Assembly: GCA_019915015.1 (NCBI GenBank)
Contig: JAHBBC010000008.1
Span: 248,001-312,000 of the forward strand
DNA length: 64,000 nt
Origin: Auriscalpium vulgare
Taxonomy: Eukaryota; Basidiomycota; Agaricomycetes; Russulales; Auriscalpiaceae
Direction of reading: 5' to 3'
How positions within the stretch are numbered: the stretch's first letter is position 1; each line of letters begins with the position of its first letter. The translations under genes and the position numbers were made by a program. This document shows positions 45,040 to 56,481 of this stretch, piece after piece. The notes under the pieces are model-generated. The model was not told the DNA's origin. It saw nothing but the letters and a program-made list of their open reading frames with translations, and searched no databases.

Positions 45040-47134
45040 GGCCTAGTGCAATAGGAGAGGGTCACGGGCTGATGGAGGCGTCAGTCGCGACACAGAGAAA
45101 TGAAGGCGAGACGGGACTGTACCAGTACACACCAACGAATCATATTCCTGTTCATTTATCGATGGCCACCGCAAGCTGGTCTCCCTACTGTCGGAATAGC
45201 GAGGTAAAGTGTGATGACGTGCGTGCGGCGCCTGCACCAGCGGGGCAGGAATCACAGTCGACTAGTCCCGGGGGTTCACGGAACGCTATACATTAGCAAC
45301 ACGCTAAGAAAAGGCAAACAGTATGCACCAGCTCATGAGACTCCCTCTAGATCAACCAATGGCTTGATGTAAAACGAGAGCATTGACGAAGGCGCAAAGG
45401 CTGGCAGAGAAAATTCATGAGCTCGTCAGCATCAGATGCGTCTTGGAGAGCCCGCTACCGCGTTCCAAGTCAGGCCATGGTGTCCCATTTACACAGCGAC
45501 TCACCGGACCAAACTCCCGCATTGAATTCTGTACCGGCGACGACTCTTCCATTCGATGGAAACCGACCATATTTACCCCCAGCCCCTCAACAAACTCTCC
45601 TTGACCGGAAAAGCTGGCGTGCGCCACAATGGCAGTCAAATCCTGGAAACCCTGTGAGCGATGAAGGGAATCTGCGCTTGGGTTGAGCGAATGACCTGGG
45701 TCTCGCATCATTGCGGGCTTCAAGACATTTGTGCATAGTACAAGGACTGCCAGTGCAAGCTACAGGAGAGTGTCATGGAACGAAAGAGAGTGTGTAAGCG
45801 CCGAGAGAAGAGTGGACCGTGTGAACTCCCGAGCCGTCGAATTGTTTCTGCCAGCGACGACGTTCAGCGGCCTCGACACCATTCCCCATCGGCCGCAAAC
45901 ATCGACACCTCAAGAACACTCGCATCATGCAGTGGTCTTATTGCTAGATGCACTATACTATCTCTCGGGGCTGTCCCTTGCATCACTGTCCAACACGCGA
46001 CGGCCGCGCTGCTAGCATCAGCTATGTAGTTTTGTTGCCAGACACGAGGCTGCCTGGACTCACTATACAAGACTTCCTTGACGTCGAGGCACAATTCAAA
46101 ACAGCCTCAAAGACTGGCCCCGAGGGACGGATGGATCGGCCGGGCGACGCGTCCGGCGACGACCCACATGCTGGCTCCCATTAAGCTCGTGTGTCTCGGT
46201 AGGCTGTACTTCTGGTGAGTTGGTGGTTCCTGTAAAATGTTTCGACAGCTGAAGCCTAGACATGCTGTACAGTCTTCGTGATTGCAGTCTCGCCCGGTGA
46301 TTCGTGAACGGGGCTGTGTACCTGCTGCCCGAATACACGGCCCAAATATGCAGCTTTCTTCTACCCTATCCCGCTACAGTAACATCAATATCACTGCTTT
46401 TGCTGAAGAGCGTTACACGGGTCTCCTTGCCTGTTGCGCGAATGACTCTTATCACTTCGGGGAACTGAATGCGCGATATCGCACGTGTTGGCGTCCTCCA
46501 GGGTGGCCGCACGGCACCAGGTCGGTCAGTTCGCAAATCTTGGTTCACTGTATAGGCGACACTGCGCCCAGCGCCCACGTGTATCTCGGCAAGACCACAA
46601 AGAAGCGCTCGTCTCCAAGAGAAAACTATGGCTGTAATGAAAAATGGTAACCGTACAGACGGAGGATCCTGCATGCACCTGCCTCTCACACACCGCACAC
46701 GACTCCCGCGCGAGGATGACTGGAATAATGGACAGGCGGGACGCTACCGGGCGCATGGTGGGAGCTGTCGGCGAAGGTACAATACTTCTGTTATATCCCT
46801 ACGTCGTCCGCCCTTATATTCTCTACCAAGGCCAACAGCACGAGGCTCGCATCAGAGTCGCACCGCGCTTTCTAGAATAATGGAAGCAGCCCCGAGCATT
46901 CAGTCCTGCAGAAGCCCATGCGCCGTCCCTGACTACAAGCAAAGCTGTGATGAACCTTCCTTGGGGCAGACGCGAATGAGGATCGAGATCCCGATGCAGG
47001 CCGCTAGCCGAGCGCACGGGAGTCAAAATACACCTCGCCAGAGCCATTAAAAGGGCTTGCGCGGGCCAGTGACTGCATTCTTCTGAATCCGTCCCCCATT
47101 GTTTATCTGCAGACAACACTCGCCTTCGCCATCA
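45040..47134. repeat. Segmental duplication, upstream part of copy C
   Basis: Partner of 31,228-33,307. It starts at GGCCTAGTG, a piece of the ZnF1 last exon, joined directly to the upstream region: a joint that implies an earlier tandem or nested copy. Peptide-like patches (QRLAEKIHELVSIR, QTPALNS, PPAPQQT, CKRREKSGPCELPS) recur in copy A with substitutions, which suggests a decayed upstream gene; no intact CDS. The TATA-like ATTAAAAGG is at 47,045-47,053. Confidence 0.7.
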
Positions 47135-49215
47135 ATGAACCCCGGCAATCCAGCGCTGTCGGAGGATAAAGAGACCTCTCTCTCGCCCATATACCCCTCG
47201 ACTGGAGCACCATGGTCGCCGCAACATGAGTGGCCAGCCGACGTATTCCCTGTCGGCACTCCCTTCCCGGAGTACCCTGTCGCCTATCCAGAGGAGATGG
47301 CGCACATTCATGTGGACCCACAAGCACCTCGCCACACCGTCGCGATCTGTGGCCAAGCTGGCTGCAACTCTGGTTCGACAGTAAGTACAACATTTCCAGA
47401 ATGCGGGAACATGCTCACGAAACCCAACGCAGGTCATTCCCGAGCTTCAAGTCGACCAAGGTCTGGGCTTGAATGCTGTCTTCATTCCCGAGACTGTGCA
47501 GCCCTATAACGCCGCTATTCATCAGCAGCCGTTGGACTACACGCAAAATCAACCAACGGGAGACTTCAGTGCATTCCTCACGGCCAACGGCATCTCCGCA
47601 CCCACCACACGACACGGGCAAGCGAGCTATTCGCTCAACACTGGCGCTCTCGCGGGCGTCGCACCGATCTGGCCGGACGCCCCACAGCTGCCCTCGTACC
47701 AGGTGAGTATCTCACTGATAACCAAAGTCGCGGTGCCGCTCACAAGATGTCCATTGACAGAACCACTGCCACGACGCCGCACAGAACAACATTCCTGCGG
47801 AGCAGGTCGCCATTGACGCAAGGCTCATCTATGACCCACCTCAGGACAACATCTTCCCGACGATCGCTCAGCGACGTGCTGCCACCAGTACGAGAGCTGA
47901 GAGGAGGGTAGAGGTCAGGACCTGACTCCTCATCGCCGTAAAATCCATGTCACTCACTATAGTCCTGCAGCCGTATCCAATGTCTCGTGTTGCGACGGCT
48001 CGAGCAGCGCATGTTGACGACATGTCCCCGACGGCCGCGATGCTCCAGCGCTTCGCAGCAGCTGCTCAGCACGGAGGACACCACTCCTTCGGCACGAACA
48101 GCAGCCTGTCATTCAATCGTGTTCAAGAGCAGATGACCACCTCTTTTCCCCCGTCAGTGTCCATCAGCGGGAACACCGCACGACGGCGATACAGCTCAGC
48201 GTCCTCGGGTTACCTCTCGTCGCGGTCGTCGCGGTCGTCGCAGTCCCCGACAACGCCGACACCTGACATGCCGCCTGGCACGCCGTACGGGCCAATCTTC
48301 GTCGGGTCGCCGACATCGCCGATCCTCGCAGCGTATACCGACTGGTCGACGCATATGCCCAGTCTGGCGGCACCGCAGCATCGGGTGTTAATGCCGACTC
48401 TCTACGCCATGGACGAGCCATCCACCTCGTATGCGCGACACGGTACAATGGCGGCCATGGCCAATATATACGGGGCGCTGGCAACGCCGACATTACCGGA
48501 TCCATCCCCAGTACCGCATATGCCTACAGCTGGGGCAACAGGAGGTCTTACAATTGATGAGCTGGAAGAAGAGGACCCATCAGCATCATCGCAAAGGACA
48601 AAGAATGAGAAAACGCAGAAGGAAAATGTGGAGGTATTCAGGGCCGAGCCCAGCGCATATCCTCGGCAGGGGACAAAACCGCGCGCAGGCAAGGCCCTGA
48701 AAGAGAAAACAGTCAGATCAAAGACGAGCGACCGCAGGCAGGAACACGCTGCGGTCAACATCGGTCCCGGATATCTAACCCTTTCTCCCGCAGGGCCTAG
48801 TGCCTTGTCGTCAAGAGGAGAATCCGGGTTACGGACCGAGCCGTCTTTGAAGGGGGTGCACCAACAGTCAGGCTATGAAGCAGAGAGGAGGGGAGTGGGG
48901 AGGGGAGGTGCGGGCGAGACGAAGGTCGCTAGCGAGGTAGAGGCAGGGGAAAGGTTTCCCTGCCCCAACGCATGGAACGGATGCCGAGTGACCTTCAGCA
49001 AGAAGGGCGGCGGCCCGAGGCATAGAGATTTTGGTGCATGCAAGCATATGCCCACGATGGATGTCGGCTCCATAAGGAGGTGGAAGTGTAATTGGCCGGG
49101 ATGCAACATGTCCTTGTCGCGGTCGGATGCACTCCACCGACATGAGCGCGATCATGCGAAACGGCAGGAGGAGAAGCGTTTGGCGCGAGAGAACGAAAGC
49201 GGGAGAAATAAATGA
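47135..49215 (+). CDS. ZnF1 copy C: C2H2 zinc-finger protein, intact
   Basis: Exons 47135-47380, 47433-47702, 47761-47913, 47971-49215 join in phase (1,914 nt, 637 residues); introns are 52, 58 and 57 nt, in the same places as copy B. Start MNPGN lacks one Leu present in B. The first three exons are close to B, the Ser/Thr/Pro-rich middle of exon 4 differs most (SRSSRSSQSPTTPTPDMPP), and the last 150 residues with both fingers are almost identical to B and to the tail in D. The strong conservation of the finger end and loose middle suit a DNA-binding regulator; target and partners are unknown. It is convergent with ZnF2 copy C at 51,914-53,528. Confidence 0.8.
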
Positions 49216-52200
49216 TGAGGATGATCGTCGAACGAGGAGTTATGCATCCATCTGTTATTCATAGCTCCCCTTTTGTATATTTCGTTTGATGAGCCTCTTT
49301 GTCTTCTTTGCCTTGACAATAACTCAGGCTGGCAGGTTTCCCCGGGAAAGCGAGGTGAGATGGATGCGTACCAGTGATCGCGTTGTCTGCTCGCCAGCCC
49401 TGCACAGTTTCATTTAATGATTGCACTGCCCGTAGAAACGAAAACAAGGAGATGCACGGAAGATTTTGCAAGACAATACATTGTCGCTGACTTGACGACG
49501 ACAATTCCACGAGACGCCGGTGCTTAAGACAATTGTCGTTGAACAATTGGGCGATTGCCAGGGCGCCGACAGCCTCGTTTCGACTCCTATGAACTCTACA
49601 CAATAAATGCACGTGTCGTACGACAGAATTTAGCAACCTATTGACCGGCACCATCAGCATTTTATTCCTTGCCGGAAAGTAAGGCGCCTACCGAGCGGAC
49701 GGAGCAACAAGTTCAAACGGCTCGCAGCACGGAGCACAAAAACGTTCTCAAGCCGTCGACATAGACAATACCGAGCTATTATATCGACATGGAGTCACTT
49801 TTGGGGCCTAATGGGTCAAGCCAATGCACAACCAAAGGCACGCCATGAGCCGAATATGGCGGCAAGTCGGAGGCCGATGAGATGGCCGTTGCTACAATTG
49901 GTAGGGAGGCCAGCACTTCGCCATCAAGTCAGCGAAACGACCACCTGCTCTCTAGAGAACCAATCGGAAAGCCCACGAGAGAGCCTCTTTGCTCTCAAGC
50001 GCGACGACTAACCTGACCGCCAGAACCACGTAAACTCTACCCGACGCATGCGCCCCACAGCCACCACGGGGATGGGTTCAAATCGTCGCCTTGCTTCGTC
50101 GCGTGATGCCAGTGCACATCCCGAGAACGTCTTTCTGTAGCCTCTGTTCTGACGGAGATGCATCAGCTAAGCGATGAACAGGCAGGACGAGGCTTAGTAG
50201 GGAGATATGCGTGTCTGTGAGTCGGAGTTAGTCTTTCAGGTGAGTCAGAGGTGGTCTCCTTCGCCGAACTTGCGCGGAGTCAGAGGCAGCAACCTGGCTG
50301 TCTTTGCTGATCGGTCCTCGTTGTGAGGATATATAGTCGCGCTTTCATTGGTATAATGTGTTGGACACTGTATCATTAGCGCGGGATGCTTGTATCGTGT
50401 ACAGGTGGTGCCAAGACTTTCTGGGATTGTACCACGAACTCCAGCGGGTCTCAGACGCAACGCTTTATCTACATGCAAACATCGGGTCAGACCTGCAGCA
50501 AGAGGAAGAGCGGATTATCGACGTGCCTAGGCCAACCATGCACTATGCACTTCGGCGGACGTGGTGCTCGCGTTCGCAAGAGGATGTCCGATGGGTGCGA
50601 GATGACGTAGCGGCGGTCAGCACGATTGTCGGGATTATGATGGCACAGCGAGCTCCGCACACCGCCTCGCCTATGCCCAACGGCCCCTGAAGCCCACAAC
50701 CGTCGTGAAGTTGTATCTTGCACTTTGATGGTTGAGCAAGTATGGCGGGCCATCTCATCTATGATCTTAGACTCGGACCCCATTCGGCGCCGGAGGAGGA
50801 AGGCAGACTGGAGCTGGCGCATGGTCCTGGGGGTCTGCGCCGGCTCCATACAAAATACGAGGACGGCCAACGCGTCGATGTCCTTTCAGTGGAGGAAGTA
50901 CGGCACGCGGCACGACTCGACGCACCTCGGTCCCCCGCAGCCCAACCGCCATCCATCCTGGCCCCACAGTGTCCTCGTCAGTCCACTGCATCAATCCAGT
51001 CCATCCACGCGTCAGCGAGCGCAAAGCACCGAGAGATTTCACGGCGTTCCCGAATCCCGACCCAGGGCGAATCGCGATGGTCCACACGGTGTCCAACTGG
51101 ACGCAGAAGTTATTTCCAGAGCATGGGCGACGGCGCTGTGCAGGTTGTGGGCGTGACAGACGGCCAGACTGTTTCGAAGGAGGTGAGCGCAAGGTGAGAG
51201 GGCGAGTATGTGCTGCAATCGTGTTTGTGGCGCGGGCCCATGTTTTCGGCCGACGGCCCGGCGGGCACAAACAGCGCAGCTACCGTGTGTGTCCTTGGAG
51301 TTGGTGCGCACAATTCGTCTCCCCATGTAGCGCGCACCGACGCCCGCCCCTCAGCCCGGGACACTTGCTTGTCATCACTCCATTTACTCGGAGACTCAAC
51401 GGACACTCATATGCATGTCTAGGTGCGTCGAGTATGCTGCTGTTCCTTTCACTCCCATCGCACACGCACTCATTCCTACGTCTTGCGTACCGTTCCATTG
51501 CCCCACAGCAGGCTGTTCTAAGTAATGGCAGTCTTACTTGTTTACAACAACCCTGACGTGTCTGCACAACTCCACGGCGCGGACCGTCCGCCGATGCCCG
51601 CGAACCCGGCCTGAACCCGCTCGAGAACAGCAATCTGAATGAGCGAGATACATCCACGGCGAAACGTGCTGTGCGGAATGTCAGCGCAGACGACGGGCGC
51701 AGAACCGCAGAGAATATGCAGCCGCGGTGCTGGGGACGGCGCGGACTCGCGAGTTCCTCGCTGCGGGTGCAGGACATGGAGGTGCGGGAGGACCCTCGCT
51801 CGGTAGCGTGCCTCCGGTCGGGTGTACGGGGCAGGAAGGAGAGATAGCTACCCGCTCATGGGCGTAGGGGTACAGTACATTATGGCTTATTTGACCGTCA
51901 AACAAAATTACAGTCAGTCGCTGTCATATCCCCGTGCTCTATCCCGTCGCTCTCTCAATCGATGATGTGGGTTCGCCTTGACCCTCATGCTTTCCTTGCT
52001 GCGCCGGTAGGTGACATACTTCTGGAGTATGGCCCTCGGAGCCCAGCTGTCCTCGTACCTCCGCAGGATAGCATGTCTCTGTTCCATCTTCGATCAAGTG
52101 TAAGGACGATATTACACGATCGAGGTGGATGCTGAGACTCACGTCGCGACAGAATCGCGCCACCCTCTCGCCGTTCTGCTGCGAAAATGTTCGGCTGAAG

Positions 52201-54790
52201 TCGATCCGCGCTGTCACCGCCAGCTCGTGAGCAGATTCCTGAGGTTCGGTGTAAGTGTCGTTCGGAAGAGTCGAGCGCGTTATACCGCTCACCACGATGT
52301 CACTGTAGATTTTCAGGCCCATCGCGCCGGTGTTGAGGCCCATCGCCTCTCGGATGTTGCGTCCCTGTCCTCCTCTCTTGATGAAGTCCCCCTTCGGCCT
52401 CGGGATCTGCTGCTCCATGGGACGCTTGGCCTTCTTCGATCTCGTGTCAGCAAGTCGCTTTGTACGATAGTCGTGGAATTCGGAATCTTCGACGCCAGGT
52501 GACTCTCTCGACGACACGACAGTCGTTTCGTGCTCCGCCGCTGGGGTTGTTTGGGGATGCGGGATGTTCTGCGCTATCCCTGGCTCCCCCAAATCGGGGC
52601 CCGTCGTCGGACTCGGCGATGAGATTTCGTGAGTCGCCGTGCGGCGAGGTGACGCCATGGGCCCGTAGTGGCAGCCCAGAGGACGGCTGCTCCGAGTCTG
52701 CGCCAACTCAGGGCTCATTCTCGACGGTGAGCTCGATGTGTGGGCGTGGGCGCGCGCCGACGCCATGGGTTCGTAGGGTGCAACTGCGCTGAGGAGAATA
52801 TGCAGATTTCCCTCGAGGGCGTCTTCTAGACAGTCCGCCTCTTGGCCGTCAGCGCTATGCAGCTGGTGCGCGGGGCAAACGTCTTGCTCCCCACTGCCTT
52901 GCGCTGCTTCTTCGGGTTGGTGTCGCGCTGGAGCCGTGCTGGATGCGACCGGAGATGTCGGGACCGCCTCGAAAGCTGCCCAGTCTAGTATCAGGGACTG
53001 GTGCTGAGCCGTGACTGTGCGTCGAGGTGGCTGCTGTCGTGCTGGAGCCGTGCTGGGTGCCTCCGGGGATGCTGGGGCCGTTTCGACAGCTGGCCGATCT
53101 GGCGTCGAAAACTGGCGTGGCGCCACTGCTGAGCTTGTACTCGGATCCGCAGGCAGTCGTCTGCGTACTTCGCGCTCTGCACTTGGGTGGTTAGTTCATC
53201 GCATGCGTCTCAGAGGACATAACGCACTGTTGCTGATTTCCCTAGCTCGTCTCGCCTTCGCCTTCGCCGTCTGGGTCCCGACCTCCAGCGCAATCCTGTG
53301 CTTCGCCTCCACATTCGCGTCCGCCTTCAGCCACAGTGAGCATGTTCTTTGATGCCGGCGCAAATTGAAGTTTCTGTTGAACGCCAACGGGCAGCCTGAC
53401 ACGCACGGGTAGGTCTTGCTGTCGCGGCCGCGGTGCATGGCCGGCGGCGCCGTCGACTCTCCTCTGGGTAGAGATGGACGTCGAAAAGGATCCGTGGCTT
53501 GGGGGATGTATACTGCGCGGTGTGGCATGGTCGTTAGTTAAATGATATATATGCTCTGCGATTTGCGGCACTTACGCAAACATCAACACATCATCCGCGC
53601 CGCACTATTGTTTGCGGTCGTCGGCCTTCAACTTCGCTTTAAGTAACGTCTTTGGCGCGGCGGCTGCTCTACGGAGCGTTGTTGTTCTCTGCGGTACGAT
53701 CAGCCCGGTCCTCCGCGTTGTGATTGAAGAGACCAAGAGAACACACCGAAATGGGCCCGCACAGCATCCGGCCTGCCGTTCGTAGGTACACGATATTATG
53801 TTGCGTCGTGGTACCACGGACGTACGCTAGACAGCACACACGCGACGCAGCGTGAGGCTGTTGATGTCGCCTCGTGGGTGGAATCGTCTGGATCTGGATC
53901 TGGACGAAGTCGTGGGTACGAGATGTCCGGCGGGCAGACCGAGCGAGCGGCATTTAAGGGAGGGCAAGCCTAGATACAGCGTCAGCATCTGAAAGAGGCG
54001 CATACATACTGTACTAGTAAGCATGAGGGGTGTTATGGGATGCACGATGGAGACAACGTGCTAGCAGGAGGTAGTTGCGATGGGAGATGTACGCACCGAC
54101 GCTATACGAGCCAATCATTCGCCAGTATGGTCGACCTGTAACCGCCTGCTCAGTAAAACATAATCACAAGGCTGCCAAAAGGCCGTCTGAAGCACGCACC
54201 GTATCGCACTGGGCCCAGCGTCCGCCCTGGTCTGGGTGAAGTGGTCCTTCGAGAGATCTAGTCACCCTCCGGGACGCGCGCTCAGTATGCATCGAAGAAG
54301 AAAGATGCGCCAGGCGCTCCCTGGTGTTCAGGTGGTATGTCACGGTGTTCCTGCGCACTGGGAACCGTGGACCGTACGACGCACTAGCGTTCGAGTACTT
54401 GCATGAGTAACATGGCCATCGATCGCCAAAGAGACAGAGCGCACCTTTTCCTCCGCGGCTCTCCGCAGGCCAGTATTTCAATCGCACCGCCATCTTCCCG
54501 TCCATCCGTCTTGCAGCTGCACAACAGGCTTCGGTGCGCTGGATCGAGGAGGTGGTCAAGAGCTTGGTTAGACTCAGAGCACAGCGCGCGCGGTGTGGGC
54601 CAGATCGGGATCGAGCGCCGGTGTTGCGAGGCCGTCAGCGCCTGCCACTTGACGCGGACGTCCACGAAACTTACTCAGTATATCGTGCACCCGTCAGACA
54701 CCTAGGCTTCACGGTCATCTTTTCGGCGATGGCGCCCTGTCGACTGACTTATGGACTGACTGCAGCTCCATCTCCCAGCTCGGACCTCAA
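49216..54790. repeat. Segmental duplication, downstream part of copy C (partner 142-5,690)
   Basis: Includes the ZnF1 3' flank (49,216-50,105, also in B), the reductase-upstream block (50,203-50,720), a gene-poor stretch (50,720-51,910) and the ZnF2 gene. About 50,300-52,611 appears identical to D, then divergence grows. Confidence 0.85.
51914..53528 (-). pseudogene. ZnF2 copy C: C2HC-type zinc-finger protein gene with a premature TGA
   Basis: ATG 53528-53526. The N-terminal finger is well formed here: YPCVSGCPLAFNRNFNLRRH followed by QRTC (C-x3-C-x12-H-x3-C). At 53198-53196 a TGA stands where copy D has TGG (Trp), ending the protein after 110 residues. Beyond it the frame is open for about 350 codons, through the site at which copy D is frameshifted (here intact, SPSPTTGPDLGEPG). 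A 55-nt intron (52142-52088) and the basic last exon follow, with stop 51916-51914. Read through, it would be about 518 residues. The 5' exon region differs from D much more than the rest. TATA-like CATATATATC lies 20-30 bp upstream. Confidence 0.65.
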
Positions 54791-54799
54791 CAACACTCA

Positions 54800-56481
54800 C
54801 GAAGTGGCGGACGTCCAGGACGACAACCACGCGGCTTGCACGCCCCGGTGGTGACTGTTCGTATGTACCCACTTTCTCTTGATTGCTCTCCGTGCGTGCG
54901 TAGCTGATCAGTTGGACAGGCAGCTGCAGGTCGATCTTGTGCGGTCATCGGCGCGCATAGAAGTCATGAGGTGCCGAGGCTCAACACACCCAGATACCCC
55001 CGAGGAAGCATCTGAGGTCTCCCAGAAGCCCAAGGTAGCGGTCATGGTGCGCGACTGCGAGCTGCCCGACTCGCGGGTCCAGTATGCTCATCGAGGTGCG
55101 TTCTTCTTTTGTTTTCCTGTTTCTTACATTGCTCATACGTGCTGCAGCAACCGCAGGATGAGCTAGTGGCTACTCGCGACGTGGCGATTCCTTCCCTCAT
55201 TCACCGGTGTGCGCCAACGAGGCTGCGCAGGGGATCTGTTCTGTGATCGGTCGGTTGTGTCAGTTGGCAATGAATCATCCAGGTGCGTCGACCGTGTTTG
55301 TGTGTCTCAAGTGGGATGCTGACGGGCCACGGCCTGCCGTAGGAGCAGCATGAAGGTGGCTAGCCGCTCCTGCAGCTCGCGCTGCACTCCGGCCGCCGTA
55401 ACGTTCGCACAGAAAGACGAACGCCATTGCGCACGCGTAACGACCGTCGTAGCAGCACTTGGCGCGTTGTCGAGGGACGGTGCTCGACGGCAGCAGTGGA
55501 GGCGAATCGAGCACGCGCAAGATGGATGGTAAAAAAAATTGCTTCTATTGCTACACAATGTACTATAGTGACAATTCGTCCGCTTGCCGGATTGCTGGGC
55601 AACGCTGGCCCGTGTCCAATTTAGAGGCATGTATATGTCAATCGCTGTCTGGACGGGCGGCATCATGAGCCCGCCCATCTGGGCGGGATGTTTGAGTAGC
55701 CTCTACGCCGGGGTGATCGTCCAACAGGCGGACAGTTGGGTGAGTGTGCCATAGGGTGTCGATGCCGCCGCATGCCGTCGCATACTAAATGTCCATAGGA
55801 GAGGAGAGTCCCCGATCGCCTGCGTGTGTAGCGTTCGGGATCTGGCACGGTAAGGGGATCAGTCGGCCAGTGGCAGGCAGAAATATCCACTGCACGATAC
55901 GCACCTGATTCCCGAGTTCTCTACGGCATCCCGACCACCAACGCCCTGCTCCACGACCAGTCCTCCACCGCTATGCGCCCGAATGACAGGTCGTAAACGT
56001 CTCTGCGTCGCCGATAAGGGCAGTGCGAGGTGCGTCTGTGATGTTGCGGACGTTGCTGCCAGCACGACCGAGGGTTATCGAAGTATACGATGATGACGGG
56101 TCGGATTGTGGTGAAGGCGGCTTCGAGGAGATGGAAGACGGCCTGCGTCGCACAGACGAGGAGACAAGGACGCAATACTCAGGGAGGTAGCACCACCGGC
56201 ATGACTGCGGTTACATAGACAGAGAACGCAGGTCGTGGGCCGCGCGTCGCCTCTTTGCGATCAACCACCATTGTCTGCCACGAAGGTAAAGCGACTACAT
56301 GCATTCGGGATTGGGTTGACATTCAGCTGACACCAGCAATGCGTTAGTTGATTTTCCCTGTACCAGCACAGTCCTCGAACAGCATTTCGGGCAGACGAAG
56401 CGATAGTAGTGAGTGATTCGACTACATCGACAATTCAGCTGTAACTCAACAGCCATTCAAAACCCTCACTGAATAAGACAA
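54800..56481. other. Stretch without a supported gene
   Basis: 54,919-55,096 has one exon-like plus-strand stretch (DQLDRQLQVDLVRSSARIEV... to VAVMVRDCELPDSRVQYAHR) preceded by a CGTGCGTAG acceptor and followed by a GTGCGT donor, but no partner exon in phase could be found. The rest shows only short chance frames. The last 300 bp are the promoter side of the TPR-CHAT gene; no TATA box stands out. Confidence 0.3.

Noticed and set aside
1..54790. Copies D and C as an assembly artefact
   Set aside because: Different flanks, independent lesions in ZnF2 and diverged edges show two real copies; only read data could exclude a local collapse in the identical tract.
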